Positions 8,686 through 17,983 are shown, numbered from the stretch's first letter. The stretch: 64,000 nt of DNA from Paenibacillus sp. ACRRY (GCF_022346995.1 NZ_JAKRNM010000003.1:372001-436000), one strand, 5' to 3'. A program made the numbers and translations. The notes: generated from the sequence alone by a model not told the origin.

Positions 8686-8726
8686 AAAACCCTCTGTCAC
8701 ACCATGGGTGAAGACAGAGGGTTTTT
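8686..8726. terminator. Bidirectional terminator between SDR and secreted-protein genes
   Basis: A 13-bp stem AAAACCCTCTGTC / GACAGAGGGTTTT with T runs on both strands. It serves the rightward SDR gene and the leftward secreted-protein gene. Confidence 0.9.
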
Positions 8727-8770
8727 GATCGAAAACATGTAGAAACATACAAACGAGCTGGCATGATCCC

Positions 8771-9352
8771 TCAGGCCGGATCAGTGCTGTTCGTGCTGGT
8801 GGATTCGTCTGGGCTGCCTGAATCGGGTTCAGTTCCTGAAGCCTCGTCACGCTTGCCCCTGGAACTTTGTCGTCCTTCCGGCAGTACGCCGTTCACCAAG
8901 TCCGTCACTCGTTCATTCAGACCGGCTATCCGTGTGTCATACTGGGTTTGTGTAATATTTCCGTCAGACAGCTGCTGCTGCAGCTCGCTCTTCCCGGCGG
9001 CGACAAGCTTGTCAATGACAGTCTGCACGTCCACATGGTTGCTCGCGGCCATCTCGGCAATAGTGCTGCCCGCCTTGCGGGCTTCTTTCAGCTCGTCTAC
9101 TGTTACGCCGAGGGCGGAGACCAGCTCATCGGTATATCGGCCATGCCCGGCTCCCTTGTTATCATTTATGGATTTTGATGATTTCGATGTATGTGAATTC
9201 GTTGCGGAGCTGGCATTTTTCTTCTGAGTGGAAGTGCCTGCAGCTGGATCGGCACTCGCCATGCTGTTTACAAACAATCCTCCGCCAAGTGCGATCGTCA
9301 AAGCCATCGTGCTGGTAATCATCATGGTTCTTGATGTTCTGCTTCTCTTCAT
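8771..9352 (-). CDS. Secreted protein of unknown function
   Basis: 193 residues. An N-terminal signal peptide (KRSR-type basic start, hydrophobic MMITSTMALTIALGGGLF, likely cleavage after ASA near residue 34) is followed by a Ser/Thr/Lys-rich linker. A helical middle part (about 70-155) contains LVSALGVTVDELKEARKAGS and a second similar helical segment ending in a QQQLSDGNITQTQYDTRIA stretch. The C-terminus is low-complexity (Ser/Thr/Asp/Glu). The middle resembles small extracytoplasmic helical-bundle proteins of Bacilli; I do not recognise a function. The ribosome site AAAGAGGGTG precedes the ATG. Confidence 0.75.
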   Translation of the reverse strand: MKRSRTSRTMMITSTMALTIALGGGLFVNSMASADPAAGTSTQKKNASSATNSHTSKSSKSINDNKGAGHGRYTDELVSALGVTVDELKEARKAGSTIAEMAASNHVDVQTVIDKLVAAGKSELQQQLSDGNITQTQYDTRIAGLNERVTDLVNGVLPEGRQSSRGKRDEASGTEPDSGSPDESTSTNSTDPA

Positions 9353-9493
9353 CAGCGATCACCCTCTTTCTCAGTATGGTTGTGTATGGTATGGGCCATG
9401 GACCCACAACGTTATCTTAGACGTCCAGGATGAGGAGAGGCTGAAAAAGACCTTAAGACGCAGTAAAAGTTCAATTTTGTCGGCCCAATCCAA

Positions 9494-9539
9494 AATGTCC
9501 GTATCTGCACGAAGGTGGCTTCGTGCAGATACGGACATT
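9494..9539 (-). terminator. Perfect 21-bp inverted repeat, likely terminator of the GNAT gene
   Basis: Arms 9494-9514 and 9519-9539 are perfectly complementary over 21 bp with a 4-base loop (GTGG). On the minus strand the hairpin runs straight into TTTTGG, 26 bp after the stop codon of the acetyltransferase gene at 9566. The stem is unusually long and perfect for a terminator and its U-tract is short. Confidence 0.6.
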
Positions 9540-9565
9540 CCATGTTGTATCGATATGTATGCGGG

Positions 9566-10114
9566 TTAGCGCAAAAGCTCCCATTCATGCTGCAGCATGC
9601 CGTATACGGCATGGTTGACGTATCCCTTAGGTAATTTCTCAGCCTGACGAATAACGCCTTCCAGGACAAATCCAAGACGCTCAGGGATGGCGCGGCTGCG
9701 CTTGTTGTTTGTAGCTGAACGAATCTCTACCCGATTGAGGTCCAGGGTGACCAGAGCATAATCGACCAAAACACGACAAGCGCTGGTCATGAGTCCCTGA
9801 CCTTCAAAACCCTTGCCGAGCCAGTATCCAATGCTTACCGAACGATTGGTCCAGTTAATCTCGTGGAATCCGATAATGCCAGCGAGTTCGCCCTTCAGCC
9901 ATACACCTGCGGTGAAGCCTCCGTTCTCGGCACCTTGCTTCAGCGCATTGTTAATGAAATTTGAGGTATGTTCAATTTCGGTGACATGGTCCACCCATGG
10001 CAGCCAGTGTCTCAATTGATCGCGGGAACGATCCGTAAGTTCAAACAGCGGCTTAGTGTGCTCTATAGAGAGTGGACGGAGCTCAGTATATTCATCCAAT
10101 GAATAGGTAAACAT
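9566..10114 (-). CDS. RimJ/RimL-type GNAT acetyltransferase
   Basis: A 182-residue acetyltransferase of the ribosomal-protein N-acetyltransferase group (RimL / Bacillus YdaF-like). It has LRPLSIEHTKPLFELTDRS at the N-terminus, SIGYWLGKGFEGQGLMTSAC with the acetyl-CoA loop (G-F-E-G-Q-G), and NRVEIRSATNNKRSRAIPERLGF, the group's conserved Asn/Ser...LGF end. The substrate may be an N-terminal Ser of a ribosomal protein or another amine; this cannot be decided by eye. A long hairpin follows the stop. Confidence 0.87.
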   Translation of the reverse strand: MFTYSLDEYTELRPLSIEHTKPLFELTDRSRDQLRHWLPWVDHVTEIEHTSNFINNALKQGAENGGFTAGVWLKGELAGIIGFHEINWTNRSVSIGYWLGKGFEGQGLMTSACRVLVDYALVTLDLNRVEIRSATNNKRSRAIPERLGFVLEGVIRQAEKLPKGYVNHAVYGMLQHEWELLR

Positions 10115-10146
10115 GAGTGCAACCTTCTTTCTTTATAAGTAGTGGT

Positions 10147-10404
10147 TTAGCGGGAAGCAGAGGGCAGTTTGCGCTCCAAAGCAAACAGATCTTCTTCCAT
10201 GGAGGCCATGCGTTGATTCACGGTGGTGCGAGCATCACTGAGAGCCTGATTATATATGTAGGGAGCGAGCTTCGTCATAAACAGATCGAGCACCCCCCAA
10301 GCGGCCAGGTCGCCAAGTTCTTCATCGCGTTCCTCTTGGAAATACGACTGAATCGTGCGAATGGCTTCATCCTGTTGTTCTTTGGTCAGTTTCAGCGCGT
10401 TCAA
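10147..10404 (-). CDS. DUF2164 family protein
   Basis: A small cytoplasmic protein of 85 residues matching DUF2164 (KLTKEQQDEAIRTIQSYFQE, then LGDLAAWGVLDLF and YNQALSDAR). Its function is unknown. The TTG start at 10402-10404 is preferred because AGGGAGGG lies about eight bases upstream and gives the usual family length; the in-frame upstream methionines lack ribosome sites. The gene is 32 bp upstream of, and probably co-transcribed with, the acetyltransferase. Confidence 0.75.
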   Translation of the reverse strand: MNALKLTKEQQDEAIRTIQSYFQEERDEELGDLAAWGVLDLFMTKLAPYIYNQALSDARTTVNQRMASMEEDLFALERKLPSASR

Positions 10405-10555
10405 TGGGAATCCCTCCCTATATTTTGTTTTTACTATCATGCTACATGATTCGTGCGAACCCGTCAAAATGGTTTTTGGCCTATCTTGCATACAGGCAAT
10501 CCGGACTTTGGTGCCGTTCTTTATTGAACTCGTCCCTCGTTAAAGGTATATTTAG

Positions 10556-12322
10556 ATGAAACACTTTGTAATTTCTGAAAGCTCCAATCAATTCATGAAA
10601 GGTTTGATACCTGTGGACAATCGTACAACCCCTCCTAACTTTATCAAAAATATTATTACCGAAGATCTCCGGTCAGGAAAAGTCCAGGAAGTCATTACCC
10701 GTTTTCCTCCGGAACCGAACGGTTATCTGCATATTGGTCATGCCAAGGCCATCTGGATCAACTTCACGCTGGGCGCTGAATTCGGCGGCAAGACGAACCT
10801 GCGTTTTGACGACACGAATCCGGTGAAGGAAGATGTGGAATACGTACAATCCATCCAGGAGGATGTTAAATGGCTCGGCTTTGAGTGGAACGAGAAACGT
10901 TTTGCCTCCGACTATTTTGACGAGATGTACAAACGCGCTGTCCTGCTGATCCAAAAAGGAAAGGCGTACGTCGACGACCAAAGCGCCGACGAAATTCGGG
11001 AAATGCGCGGCACGCTGACCGAACCGGGCAAGAACAGCCCATATCGTGATCGTACTGTAGAAGAGAACCTGGATCTGTTCACACGGATGCGCGCAGGTGA
11101 ATTCCAAAATGGAGAGAAAGTGCTGCGTGCGAAGATTGATATGTCCTCACCTAATATTAACCTGCGTGATCCGGTCATCTACCGGATTTCTCATGCACAC
11201 CATCACAACACCGGTGACAAATGGTGTATCTATCCGATGTATGCCTTCGCTCATCCGCTGGAAGATGCCATTGAAGGTGTGACACATTCCCTCTGTTCCC
11301 TGGAATTTGAGGATCAACGACCATTCTATGACTGGGTTATCGCTGAATGTGAGATGGAGAGTCAGCCGCATCAATATGAATTTGGTCGCTTGAACCTGTC
11401 CCAGATGGTAACGAGCAAGCGGAAACTGAAATTGCTTGTGGACGAAGGACATGTGGATGGATGGGACGATCCGCGCATGCCAACGATTTCAGGTCTCCGT
11501 CGCCGGGGTTACACACCGGAAGCGATTCGTGATTTTGTATTCGAGACAGGTATTTCGAAAAGTCAGGGCGTAATTGACCTGCAAACGCTGGAACACTTTG
11601 TCCGTGAGGATCTGAAGCTGAAAGCTCCGCGCACCATGGCGGTTCTGCACCCACTGAAAGTGGTCATCACCAACTACCCTGAAGGGGAAGTGGAGTGGCT
11701 GGAAGCTGAGAACAATGTGGAGAATCCGGAGATGGGTAATCGTAAAATTCCGTTCTCCCGCGAGATCTACATTGAGCAAGACGACTTCATGGAGAATCCG
11801 CCGAACAAATACTTCCGTTTGTTCCCTGGTAATGAGGTTCGACTGAAACATGCGTACTTCATTAAATGTAACGATGTGATCAAGGATGCTGAAGGAAATG
11901 TGACCGAGATTCATTGTACCTATGATGTGGAAACGAAGAGCGGCAGTGGATTCACAGGCCGTAAAGTCAAAGGAACCATCCACTGGGTGGAAGCAAGCCA
12001 GGCTGTACCGGCTGAATTCCGTCTGTACGAGCCATTGATCTTGGCAGAAGCACCGGATGCTGATGTAGAAGCAGAAGTAGCCGGAGCTGAGGTCGTGGAA
12101 GAGCAACCGGAAAAAACATTCCTGGATCAATTAAATCCGAATTCCCTTGAGATCGTTCACGGGTATGTGGAGCAAGAGATGCAGGAGGCGAAAGCACAGG
12201 ATAAATTCCAGTTCTTCCGCCATGGATATTTCAGTGTGGATCCGAAGCATTCGGAGCCAGGACGCCCTGTATTCAACCGGGTAGTATCGCTGAAAAGCTC
12301 GTTCCAACTGCCGAAGGCATAA
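10556..12322 (+). CDS. glnS: Glutaminyl-tRNA synthetase
   Basis: Class I aminoacyl-tRNA synthetase that charges tRNA-Gln directly. [20 protein letters not shown] contains the HIGH motif and MVTSKRKL is the KMSKS-equivalent loop; the C-terminal anticodon-binding beta barrels follow. The C-terminal half has an Ala/Glu-rich segment ([20 protein letters not shown]) that looks like a small insertion. Most Bacillota lack GlnRS and use GatCAB, but Paenibacillus relatives have it. The start is uncertain: ATG 10556 and GTG 10613 both have AAAGG about ten bases upstream, and homologues typically begin near the GTG (569 residues). No T-box element is visible upstream. Confidence 0.95.
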   Translation: MKHFVISESSNQFMKGLIPVDNRTTPPNFIKNIITEDLRSGKVQEVITRFPPEPNGYLHIGHAKAIWINFTLGAEFGGKTNLRFDDTNPVKEDVEYVQSIQEDVKWLGFEWNEKRFASDYFDEMYKRAVLLIQKGKAYVDDQSADEIREMRGTLTEPGKNSPYRDRTVEENLDLFTRMRAGEFQNGEKVLRAKIDMSSPNINLRDPVIYRISHAHHHNTGDKWCIYPMYAFAHPLEDAIEGVTHSLCSLEFEDQRPFYDWVIAECEMESQPHQYEFGRLNLSQMVTSKRKLKLLVDEGHVDGWDDPRMPTISGLRRRGYTPEAIRDFVFETGISKSQGVIDLQTLEHFVREDLKLKAPRTMAVLHPLKVVITNYPEGEVEWLEAENNVENPEMGNRKIPFSREIYIEQDDFMENPPNKYFRLFPGNEVRLKHAYFIKCNDVIKDAEGNVTEIHCTYDVETKSGSGFTGRKVKGTIHWVEASQAVPAEFRLYEPLILAEAPDADVEAEVAGAEVVEEQPEKTFLDQLNPNSLEIVHGYVEQEMQEAKAQDKFQFFRHGYFSVDPKHSEPGRPVFNRVVSLKSSFQLPKA

Positions 12323-12338
12323 GATACATGAAATAAAT

Positions 12339-12382
12339 AAAAGGGTGTCCCCACGCAATAGCTGCGTGGAGACACCCTTTTT
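12339..12382. terminator. Bidirectional terminator between glnS and the MFS gene
   Basis: AAAAGGGTGTC and CCACGCA pair with TGCGTGG and GACACCCTTTTT (18 paired positions with one mismatch). A/T tails on both sides serve both convergent genes. Confidence 0.92.
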
Positions 12383-12400
12383 CTTACTTCCCTTTTTTCA

Positions 12401-13630
12401 TTATCCATCCTCATCCATGCTTCCCATTTCAGTCAGCACAACAGGTTGGTAGCCATTCTTGCGATTGATCAACCACATGACACCAAAACCTGCTGCGCCA
12501 ATGAGAGAGAAAAAGACGCCAATGTTATACATGACCTCGGCACCGAAGCTCTGGAATAACCAGCCACCGAACAAACCAGCAATGACACCGGATATACCGC
12601 CCCAGGCCATTGTATACACAGCTTGGCCAGAAGAGCGATAAGGTCTCGGAATAAACAGCATGGTCAGCTGGGTTCCGACATAGAAGTATCCGCCAAACGT
12701 AATGGAATGCATTAGCTGGATAAATACAATCTCCAGGGGATTAACGGCCTCAGCCATCAGCTGCCAACGAACGGCGAATAACAGGCTAACGAGCACGAGA
12801 CTTGCAAGCAGCATGCTCATTTTTCGTTTCAAGAAGCGATCCAGCAGCAGGAAGACACCTACTTCAAGAATAGATGAGGTAAAGATGGCCCATCCGACCA
12901 TCTGTTTGTTGCCGCCCATCTCTGTAATATAGAGGGACATAAATGTACTGTTCATCGCATTGGGAACCGACACCAGCACACCCAGTCCGATAAACGCCAT
13001 GAAATACGGATTGAACATCACCCTGCCGAAACGGCGGAAGGTCACTACAGGAGTGTCCGAAGCGATCGGCTGCCTTGGCAGAAACATGGCAAAAGCAAAT
13101 GCAATGATAATTAAGCAGGCGAAGACAATCGAAACACTGCCGACACCCAATCGGTCAATAAGCGGTCCTGCAGCTGCCGCAGTCAGAGCCCAGCCGAGGG
13201 AGCCCCACAGCCGGAAAGTACCGAATTTCTGCGTGGTCCCATCGATATACCCGAGAATAAGGCTGTTGGTTTGGGCAAACAGCGGACTTTGGAAGAAATA
13301 AAAGAATATCATGGCTCCATAGATCCAGGCATAGGTCGGTGCATGAAACACCGCTTGTGCCAGCACGAAGGTGCCCCCCATCATCATCATCAGGACAATG
13401 CGGATATTGCGGGACTTGTCACTCCAGTAGCCCCAGAACGGATTGGCAAATAAAGATACAAAGGGGCCGATCGCCATCAGACTTCCGATTTCCAGCTTGG
13501 TCATGCCGATCTCCTGCAGATACAATTGGAGGAAACCGGCGAAGATGGAGATGGCTCCGTATATGAAAAAGTTATATAGCTTCAGCGAAACCAAAGAGGG
13601 ATTGCCTCTTCCGGGTGCATATCTGTCCAA
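12401..13630 (-). CDS. MFS permease (MFS_1-like, HcaT/YwbF type)
   Basis: A 409-residue, 12-helix major facilitator of the phenylpropionate-permease-like group, related to LacY-type symporters. The N-terminal half shows LYNFFIYGAISIFAGFLQLYL and FWGYWSDKSRN (motif A-like loop 2-3); a second half starts near residue 205. The substrate is unknown. It begins with TTG at 13628-13630, ten bases after AAAGGA; the nearby ATG is out of frame. It is divergent from mobA. Confidence 0.85.
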   Translation of the reverse strand: MDRYAPGRGNPSLVSLKLYNFFIYGAISIFAGFLQLYLQEIGMTKLEIGSLMAIGPFVSLFANPFWGYWSDKSRNIRIVLMMMMGGTFVLAQAVFHAPTYAWIYGAMIFFYFFQSPLFAQTNSLILGYIDGTTQKFGTFRLWGSLGWALTAAAAGPLIDRLGVGSVSIVFACLIIIAFAFAMFLPRQPIASDTPVVTFRRFGRVMFNPYFMAFIGLGVLVSVPNAMNSTFMSLYITEMGGNKQMVGWAIFTSSILEVGVFLLLDRFLKRKMSMLLASLVLVSLLFAVRWQLMAEAVNPLEIVFIQLMHSITFGGYFYVGTQLTMLFIPRPYRSSGQAVYTMAWGGISGVIAGLFGGWLFQSFGAEVMYNIGVFFSLIGAAGFGVMWLINRKNGYQPVVLTEMGSMDEDG

Positions 13631-13738
13631 ATAGAGCCATTCCTTTCAGAATCAATATTCTTCAATGTATCATTTGTTGAAAGGGGATTCAATGTATAGA
13701 ATAAGTTTATTATATGAGAACCGGAAGGGATGATAACC

Positions 13739-14359
13739 GTGAACATGAAGGAATGGACTGGCATTATACTGGCAGGGGGCTTATCCAGCCGGATGGGCTC
13801 CAATAAGGCGCTGCTGCCTCTGGATGGCTCCATTGTGCTGGAGCATGTGGCTTCGGCTATAGCTCCTGCAGTATCCCGTGTCATCGTTGCTGCCGGACCG
13901 AATGCGGATGCTTATCAAGCTTTCGGTTATACGTGTGTTCAGGATAGCTACCCTGGAAAGGGGCCGCTGGCCGGGCTGCATGCCGCATTTGAAGCATCCG
14001 AGACCGAGTGGAATCTGGTCTGCGCCTGCGATATGCCTTTGGTCCAGCCCTCCTTATTCACCGCAATGCAACGGCTTGTTGAATCGGACAAGACACATCC
14101 GGCGATGGTGCCGCGTCTGGATGGACGTGTTCATCCACTGGTAGGCATATATCATATTGATGTACTTCCCAGCCTCGAACAGTGTCTGATTGAAGACCGC
14201 TTGCGAGTCACTCGTTGGCTGGAGGAGGTTGGGTGTCGGTATGTGGAAGCAGAGGATCTGGAGAGAGCAGGGGTCCTGGATGCAGCGGCACAGTTAAGCA
14301 ATATGAACACCATGCAGGAGTATCAGGATCTGGTGGACAAGCGTCCGCCGAGCATGTGA
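13739..14359 (+). CDS. mobA: Molybdenum cofactor guanylyltransferase
   Basis: Attaches GMP to molybdopterin to form the MGD cofactor. The nucleotide-binding signature LAGGLSSRMGSNKALLPLDG sits near the N-terminus, with a PGKGPLAGLHAAF segment and CDMPLVQPSLF (metal/nucleotide loop) further on. The family usually has 190-210 residues; this start gives 206. GTG 13739 is favoured because GGAAGG lies ten bases upstream, while the ATG at 13730 abuts that site. It is not clustered with moaA, which lies 4 kb away on the other strand. Confidence 0.9.
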   Translation: MNMKEWTGIILAGGLSSRMGSNKALLPLDGSIVLEHVASAIAPAVSRVIVAAGPNADAYQAFGYTCVQDSYPGKGPLAGLHAAFEASETEWNLVCACDMPLVQPSLFTAMQRLVESDKTHPAMVPRLDGRVHPLVGIYHIDVLPSLEQCLIEDRLRVTRWLEEVGCRYVEAEDLERAGVLDAAAQLSNMNTMQEYQDLVDKRPPSM

Positions 14360-14398
14360 GGCGTATGCAATCACGTGAAGAACGTAAGCCTACCTTTG

Positions 14399-14450
14399 AC
14401 CACACATTACCTGATGAGAGATCCTCATGGTCCTGTGTGGTTATTTGTTA
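14399..14450 (+). terminator. Terminator after mobA
   Basis: A two-tier hairpin: ACCACACA pairs with TGTGTGGT and the inner ATGAG pairs with CTCAT, followed by TTATTTGTT. It overlaps the last codon of the convergent MocR-type gene. Confidence 0.6.
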
Positions 14451-15937
14451 TGAACCGACAGGTTTCTGGCTGCTTTGGCTAACCGCTGCATCCCGCGCTC
14501 CATCTCGTCCTGCGAAGCATACGCATAGGACAGTCTGAGGTGGTCCGCATCCAAGCGGTCATACAGAAAACCAGGGTGAATGAGCACACCATCCTGGAGA
14601 CAGGCATGGAACAGCTGGCGCATCGAAAGAGTGGTGGCAGTGAACTTGAGCCAGATGTAGAAGCCTCCGGCTGGTTTGTTCCACTGGGCTATGTCCTTGA
14701 AATAACGTTCCAGCAGATCTAGCATAAAATCTCGGCGGCGGCGAAGCTCTGGCCGCAGACGCTCCATGTGCCGTGTGTGGTATCCTTCCGCAAACCAGAG
14801 TGCGGCAGCTTCCTGCGCGAGTGAACTGGTGCCATAGTCCGTTTGCATCTTGATGTCTGCCAGGCGGCGAATAACTGGTTCAGGTCCCACCAGCCAGCCC
14901 AGACGCAGACCAGGGCTGACAGCCTTGGACAGCGTGCCCATATGAAGCACGCGGCCATCCGTGTCCCTCGCTTTTAACGATAAAGGCGGGGGCATGTCCA
15001 GCCACAGGTCCGTGTAGGCGGCATCCTCCAGAATGGATATGCCTCCGGCACGGGCCGCAGACATCAACTCGTTTCGGCGAGCGTCACTCATGACGGAACC
15101 CGTCGGATTGTGAAAACTCGGTATGGTGTAGAGCAGCGGCGAAGGATGGCCCTGATGAGTGCCTCCTTCGATCATATCTACCAGTAGCTGTATTTGTAAT
15201 CCACCTGCATCCATGGGAATGCCATTCATTTTTAATCCCGCGGATTGGAAGGCATGTATGGAATAGAGGTAGGAGGGTTTCTCCAGCAGGACAGCCGACC
15301 CGCGGGGAAGCAGGCCGACGGATATCAAATGCAGCGCCTGCAGCGAGCCCGAGACAATTAGAATTGCACTGGGAGACGCCTGAATGCCGCAAGTCAGCAA
15401 ATAGTCAGACAAGGCCTCACGGAGCTCCGGACTGCCTTGAGGCTGAAGGTAATTTAACGTACGGGACCGTTCAGAGAGAGAACGCAGGATGTCATTGAAG
15501 GCGTCTTCCGGCATTAGTTCAGGTGCAAGCTCTCCGGTCCCGAGCCGGATGATACCAGGCTGGAATTCGGCACGATTAATGAGCTGTACTTCAGGGAGGT
15601 TGGGGTAATACCAGCCCTCCTCAATCGCTTCATTCCAGTTGGGTGGCGCCCCATTGGCAAGTGCATACCAGCCGGAACCGGAGACGTAGGTTCCGCCGCC
15701 GCGTCTGCCTTCAATCATGCCGGCAGCGATCAAGTTGTCCAGCGCAGCGACCAGTGTACTGCGGTTAACGCCCATGGACTTAGCCAGCACTCGCTGGGAA
15801 GGCAGGCGGTAGCCCGCAGTCCATTCTCCGGTCGTTATTTTTTCACGGATATATATTTCAATCTGACGGAACAGAGCCAGGGGGATTGCAGGATCAGGTT
15901 TCCAGTCAATGCCCTGTCTTGGATCAGAATGCTTCAT
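14441..15937 (-). CDS. MocR-family PLP-dependent transcriptional regulator
   Basis: A GntR-type winged helix (about residues 15-80: IYIREKITTGEWTAGYRLPS, SMGVNRSTLVAALDNL) is joined to an aminotransferase-like domain (about 110-490) with SGSLQALHLISVGLLPRGS, SFHNPTGSVMS, EDAAYTDLW and GTLSKAVSPGLRLGWLVGP, where the PLP lysine is in TLSK. The fold-type I domain acts as effector sensor. The start is ATG 15935-15937 with GGAGG ten bases upstream, giving 498 residues, the family norm; the frame stays open further upstream only by chance. It is divergent from lysE across an array of direct repeats, so it probably controls that exporter. Confidence 0.92.
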   Translation of the reverse strand: MKHSDPRQGIDWKPDPAIPLALFRQIEIYIREKITTGEWTAGYRLPSQRVLAKSMGVNRSTLVAALDNLIAAGMIEGRRGGGTYVSGSGWYALANGAPPNWNEAIEEGWYYPNLPEVQLINRAEFQPGIIRLGTGELAPELMPEDAFNDILRSLSERSRTLNYLQPQGSPELREALSDYLLTCGIQASPSAILIVSGSLQALHLISVGLLPRGSAVLLEKPSYLYSIHAFQSAGLKMNGIPMDAGGLQIQLLVDMIEGGTHQGHPSPLLYTIPSFHNPTGSVMSDARRNELMSAARAGGISILEDAAYTDLWLDMPPPLSLKARDTDGRVLHMGTLSKAVSPGLRLGWLVGPEPVIRRLADIKMQTDYGTSSLAQEAAALWFAEGYHTRHMERLRPELRRRRDFMLDLLERYFKDIAQWNKPAGGFYIWLKFTATTLSMRQLFHACLQDGVLIHPGFLYDRLDADHLRLSYAYASQDEMERGMQRLAKAARNLSVHNK

Positions 15938-15980
15938 GCTGAGCTTGCCTCCAGTGGGATAAGATGATTCAGGCTTTTTT

Positions 15981-16019
15981 TTGTATACCGAATTTGTGTA
16001 CCAAAATTGTATATCGACA
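15981..16019. promoter_or_regulatory. Three tandem 13-bp repeats, putative MocR operator
   Basis: TTGTATACCGAAT, TTGTGTACCAAAA and TTGTATATCGACA begin at 15981, 15994 and 16007, exactly 13 bp apart. MocR regulators such as GabR bind direct repeats with ATACC-like cores, and two of these copies carry TACC. They lie between the divergent MocR gene and lysE. Confidence 0.6.
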
Positions 16020-16030
16020 ACTATATCATT

Positions 16031-16064
16031 TTGGTTGGTCTCCATGCCATCCAATTGGTTGGTC
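16031..16064. promoter_or_regulatory. Pair of TTGGTTGGTC direct repeats before lysE
   Basis: TTGGTTGGTC occurs at 16031-16040 and again at 16055-16064, spaced 24 bp start to start, close to the lysE promoter region. It may be a second regulator site or the activating half of the MocR operator. Confidence 0.45.
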
Positions 16065-16116
16065 ACACGGAAAGTCATCCCCTCTAATATAGAGACATAT
16101 ACAAGGGGGATGAACA

Positions 16117-16725
16117 ATGAGTGTAATTATACATGCCGTGGTACTGGCGTTTGGCCTGATCCTGCCACTTGGCGTGCAGAACGTGTTTATTTTTAACCAG
16201 GGGATGAGCCAGCGAAGTTTATTGCGTGCACTTCCGGCGGTAGTGACAGCTGGTATTAGCGATACATTATTAATTGGTGCTGCGGTCGGAGGGGTGTCTC
16301 TCATTTTGCTGCAGTGGCCGCTACTCGCCGGTGTGTTGTATGCAGGGGGCAGTGCATTTCTGCTGTATATGGCATGGAGCATATGGAAGTCATCCGGAAC
16401 CGTGAGTGGCTCAGCATCCGTGTTGACCGCAGGGCGCCAGATTGCTTTCGCTGCTTCCGTATCCCTGCTTAACCCGCATGCACTGCTGGATACAGTAGCT
16501 GTCATTGGCACCAGCTCACTTCAGTATGAAGGGGTGGACCGGATTACTTTTGCCATCACCGCAGCGGCGGTTTCTTGGATATGGTTCCTTGGACTCGCAA
16601 GTGCTGGAAGGTGGATTGGAAGAACGGATACTACTGGACGGATCAGTCTGGTCTTCAATCGGTTATCGGCAGTGGTAATGATTGTGATGGCGGCCATGAT
16701 GATATGGAAGCTGATTCATATGTAG
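16117..16725 (+). CDS. LysE/ArgO-family amino acid exporter
   Basis: A 202-residue integral membrane protein with about six hydrophobic helices. The N-terminal LAFGLILPLGVQNVFIFNQG carries the P-G-V-Q-N signature of LysE/ArgO, and helix 1 to 3 spacing fits. The second half shows SLLNPHALLDTVAVIG, also typical. It probably exports basic amino acids (inference from family). The ribosome site AAGGGGGATG is immediately upstream. Divergent transcription from the MocR regulator suggests effector-controlled expression. Confidence 0.9.
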   Translation: MSVIIHAVVLAFGLILPLGVQNVFIFNQGMSQRSLLRALPAVVTAGISDTLLIGAAVGGVSLILLQWPLLAGVLYAGGSAFLLYMAWSIWKSSGTVSGSASVLTAGRQIAFAASVSLLNPHALLDTVAVIGTSSLQYEGVDRITFAITAAAVSWIWFLGLASAGRWIGRTDTTGRISLVFNRLSAVVMIVMAAMMIWKLIHM

Positions 16726-16749
16726 CGTCTCACACGGGAATTTTTGCTG

Positions 16750-16780
16750 AGAAAAACCCCGCACGATAGCGTGCGGGGTT
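16750..16780 (-). terminator. Terminator of the soluble chemoreceptor gene
   Basis: A 10-bp GC-rich stem AACCCCGCAC / GTGCGGGGTT. The minus strand continues with TTTCTC after the stem; the plus side has a weaker tail, so it also may end lysE transcripts. Confidence 0.8.
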
Positions 16781-16837
16781 CATTGTGTTACAGGCTGAGT
16801 TGCAGCCGGTTGTAACATCTGATCATGCTGTTTATCG

Positions 16838-17674
16838 TTATTCCGCTTTCAGAATCATGGATTGAATAAAGGACTTCAGTTCCTCACTCACATTGTTCAA
16901 CTGGTCAATAACTTCGCTAAATTCCGTGACAAGTTCAGCCTGCTGCGTACTGGACTGGGAGATGGATGTAATCTCCTGCTCCATCTGACGGATGGAATGC
17001 TGTACGTCCTGGAGGGAACGTTCGATATTCACGGTAGCTTCCTTCGTCCCGGTGGACAGCTTGCGTACTTCGGAGGCCACTACACCGAATCCGGCGCCTG
17101 CTTCACCCGCTCGTGCTGCTTCAATAGCCGCGTTGAGGCCGAGTAAATTGGTTTGTTCGGAGACTTCCCGGATAAACGAGGCCACTTTATTGACTTCCGC
17201 TGCATTTTGAACGGCAACCTTGGTGTTGTCCAGAATTTGTGAAGAGGAGGCAGTCAGCTCTTCGGATTGAGCTGCTACAGTTTGGACCATGTCGGTCAGC
17301 CTGCCACTGATGCCGCTGATCAATTCGGTGAAATGTCCAAGCTGCTCTTCGTTTTTGAGAGAGAAACCAATGGCAAGCGCACCAACAATATTCCCCGCTT
17401 CATCGCGCAGAGGTGTAGCTGTAGAATTAAGGGCTGTTCCGTAATGATGTGCTTCAATGCGATTGGCAGAAGTCTCGCCGTTGATCAGGGCACGGCGCAG
17501 TGTAGGATCCTCTAGTGAAACAGGGTCTCCTGCCTTGATACCGAGGTCAAGATCTTCGCTGGGCACGTAATACCAGAATTTTTCGGTGTCGGTTACAGCA
17601 ATCATCAGATTATGTTCCTTAAGCATGATTTTAAAATATGGACTTGCTGCGACGATTGCTTCAACAATGTTCAT
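16838..17674 (-). CDS. Soluble methyl-accepting chemotaxis protein (YfmS-like)
   Basis: 278 residues without transmembrane helices. Residues 1-110 form a small sensory domain ([20 protein letters not shown], then [24 protein letters not shown]/Cache-like). Residues 115-278 are the chemoreceptor signalling hairpin with the CheA/CheW contact tip [19 protein letters not shown]. It resembles Bacillus YfmS in size and plan. It probably reports an intracellular or redox signal to the chemotaxis array. It is monocistronic and ends at a strong hairpin. Confidence 0.9.
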   Translation of the reverse strand: MNIVEAIVAASPYFKIMLKEHNLMIAVTDTEKFWYYVPSEDLDLGIKAGDPVSLEDPTLRRALINGETSANRIEAHHYGTALNSTATPLRDEAGNIVGALAIGFSLKNEEQLGHFTELISGISGRLTDMVQTVAAQSEELTASSSQILDNTKVAVQNAAEVNKVASFIREVSEQTNLLGLNAAIEAARAGEAGAGFGVVASEVRKLSTGTKEATVNIERSLQDVQHSIRQMEQEITSISQSSTQQAELVTEFSEVIDQLNNVSEELKSFIQSMILKAE

Positions 17675-17983
17675 CCAGTCAGCTCCTATGTGCGGTATAT
17701 TTGTTTGGTTTTCATTGATTATACATCGTCCGTATCACGGAAATTATAGAGACCCAGAGGGCAATATATAATCATCTTTTATTGTAACAATTTTAGTAGC
17801 AGAAAGGAAAAGGAAGTCCTATTTTTTAGTGACCCTCTTAGGACTTTATGAAAAAAGCCGCAAAGGATATCTCCTTTGCGGCTTCATAACAAGCTATTAT
17901 CGTTTGCACAACGTTTGTTGAGCTTACTTAGCATCCATAGTTCTTTAATTCGTTCGTAACCGTTATAAGGTTGAAAAGAAGGC
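17675..17983. other. Intergenic region between the YfmS-like gene and moaA
   Basis: No gene is seen. It contains the promoter area of the soluble chemoreceptor gene (A/T-rich, no confident boxes) and the moaA terminator. Confidence 0.5.
17851..17885 (-). terminator. Terminator of moaA
   Basis: A 13-bp stem AAGCCGCAAAGGA / TCCTTTGCGGCTT with a 4-base loop and a T run on the minus strand, 99 bp after the moaA stop. Confidence 0.9.

Noticed and set aside
10492..10555. T-box or other riboswitch before glnS
   Set aside because: The region is only 64 bp and lacks T-box landmarks.
15938..16117. Upstream extension of the MocR open frame by 60 codons
   Set aside because: It runs through the divergent promoter and repeat array, and would start at the lysE start; ATG 15937 has a ribosome site and the right length.
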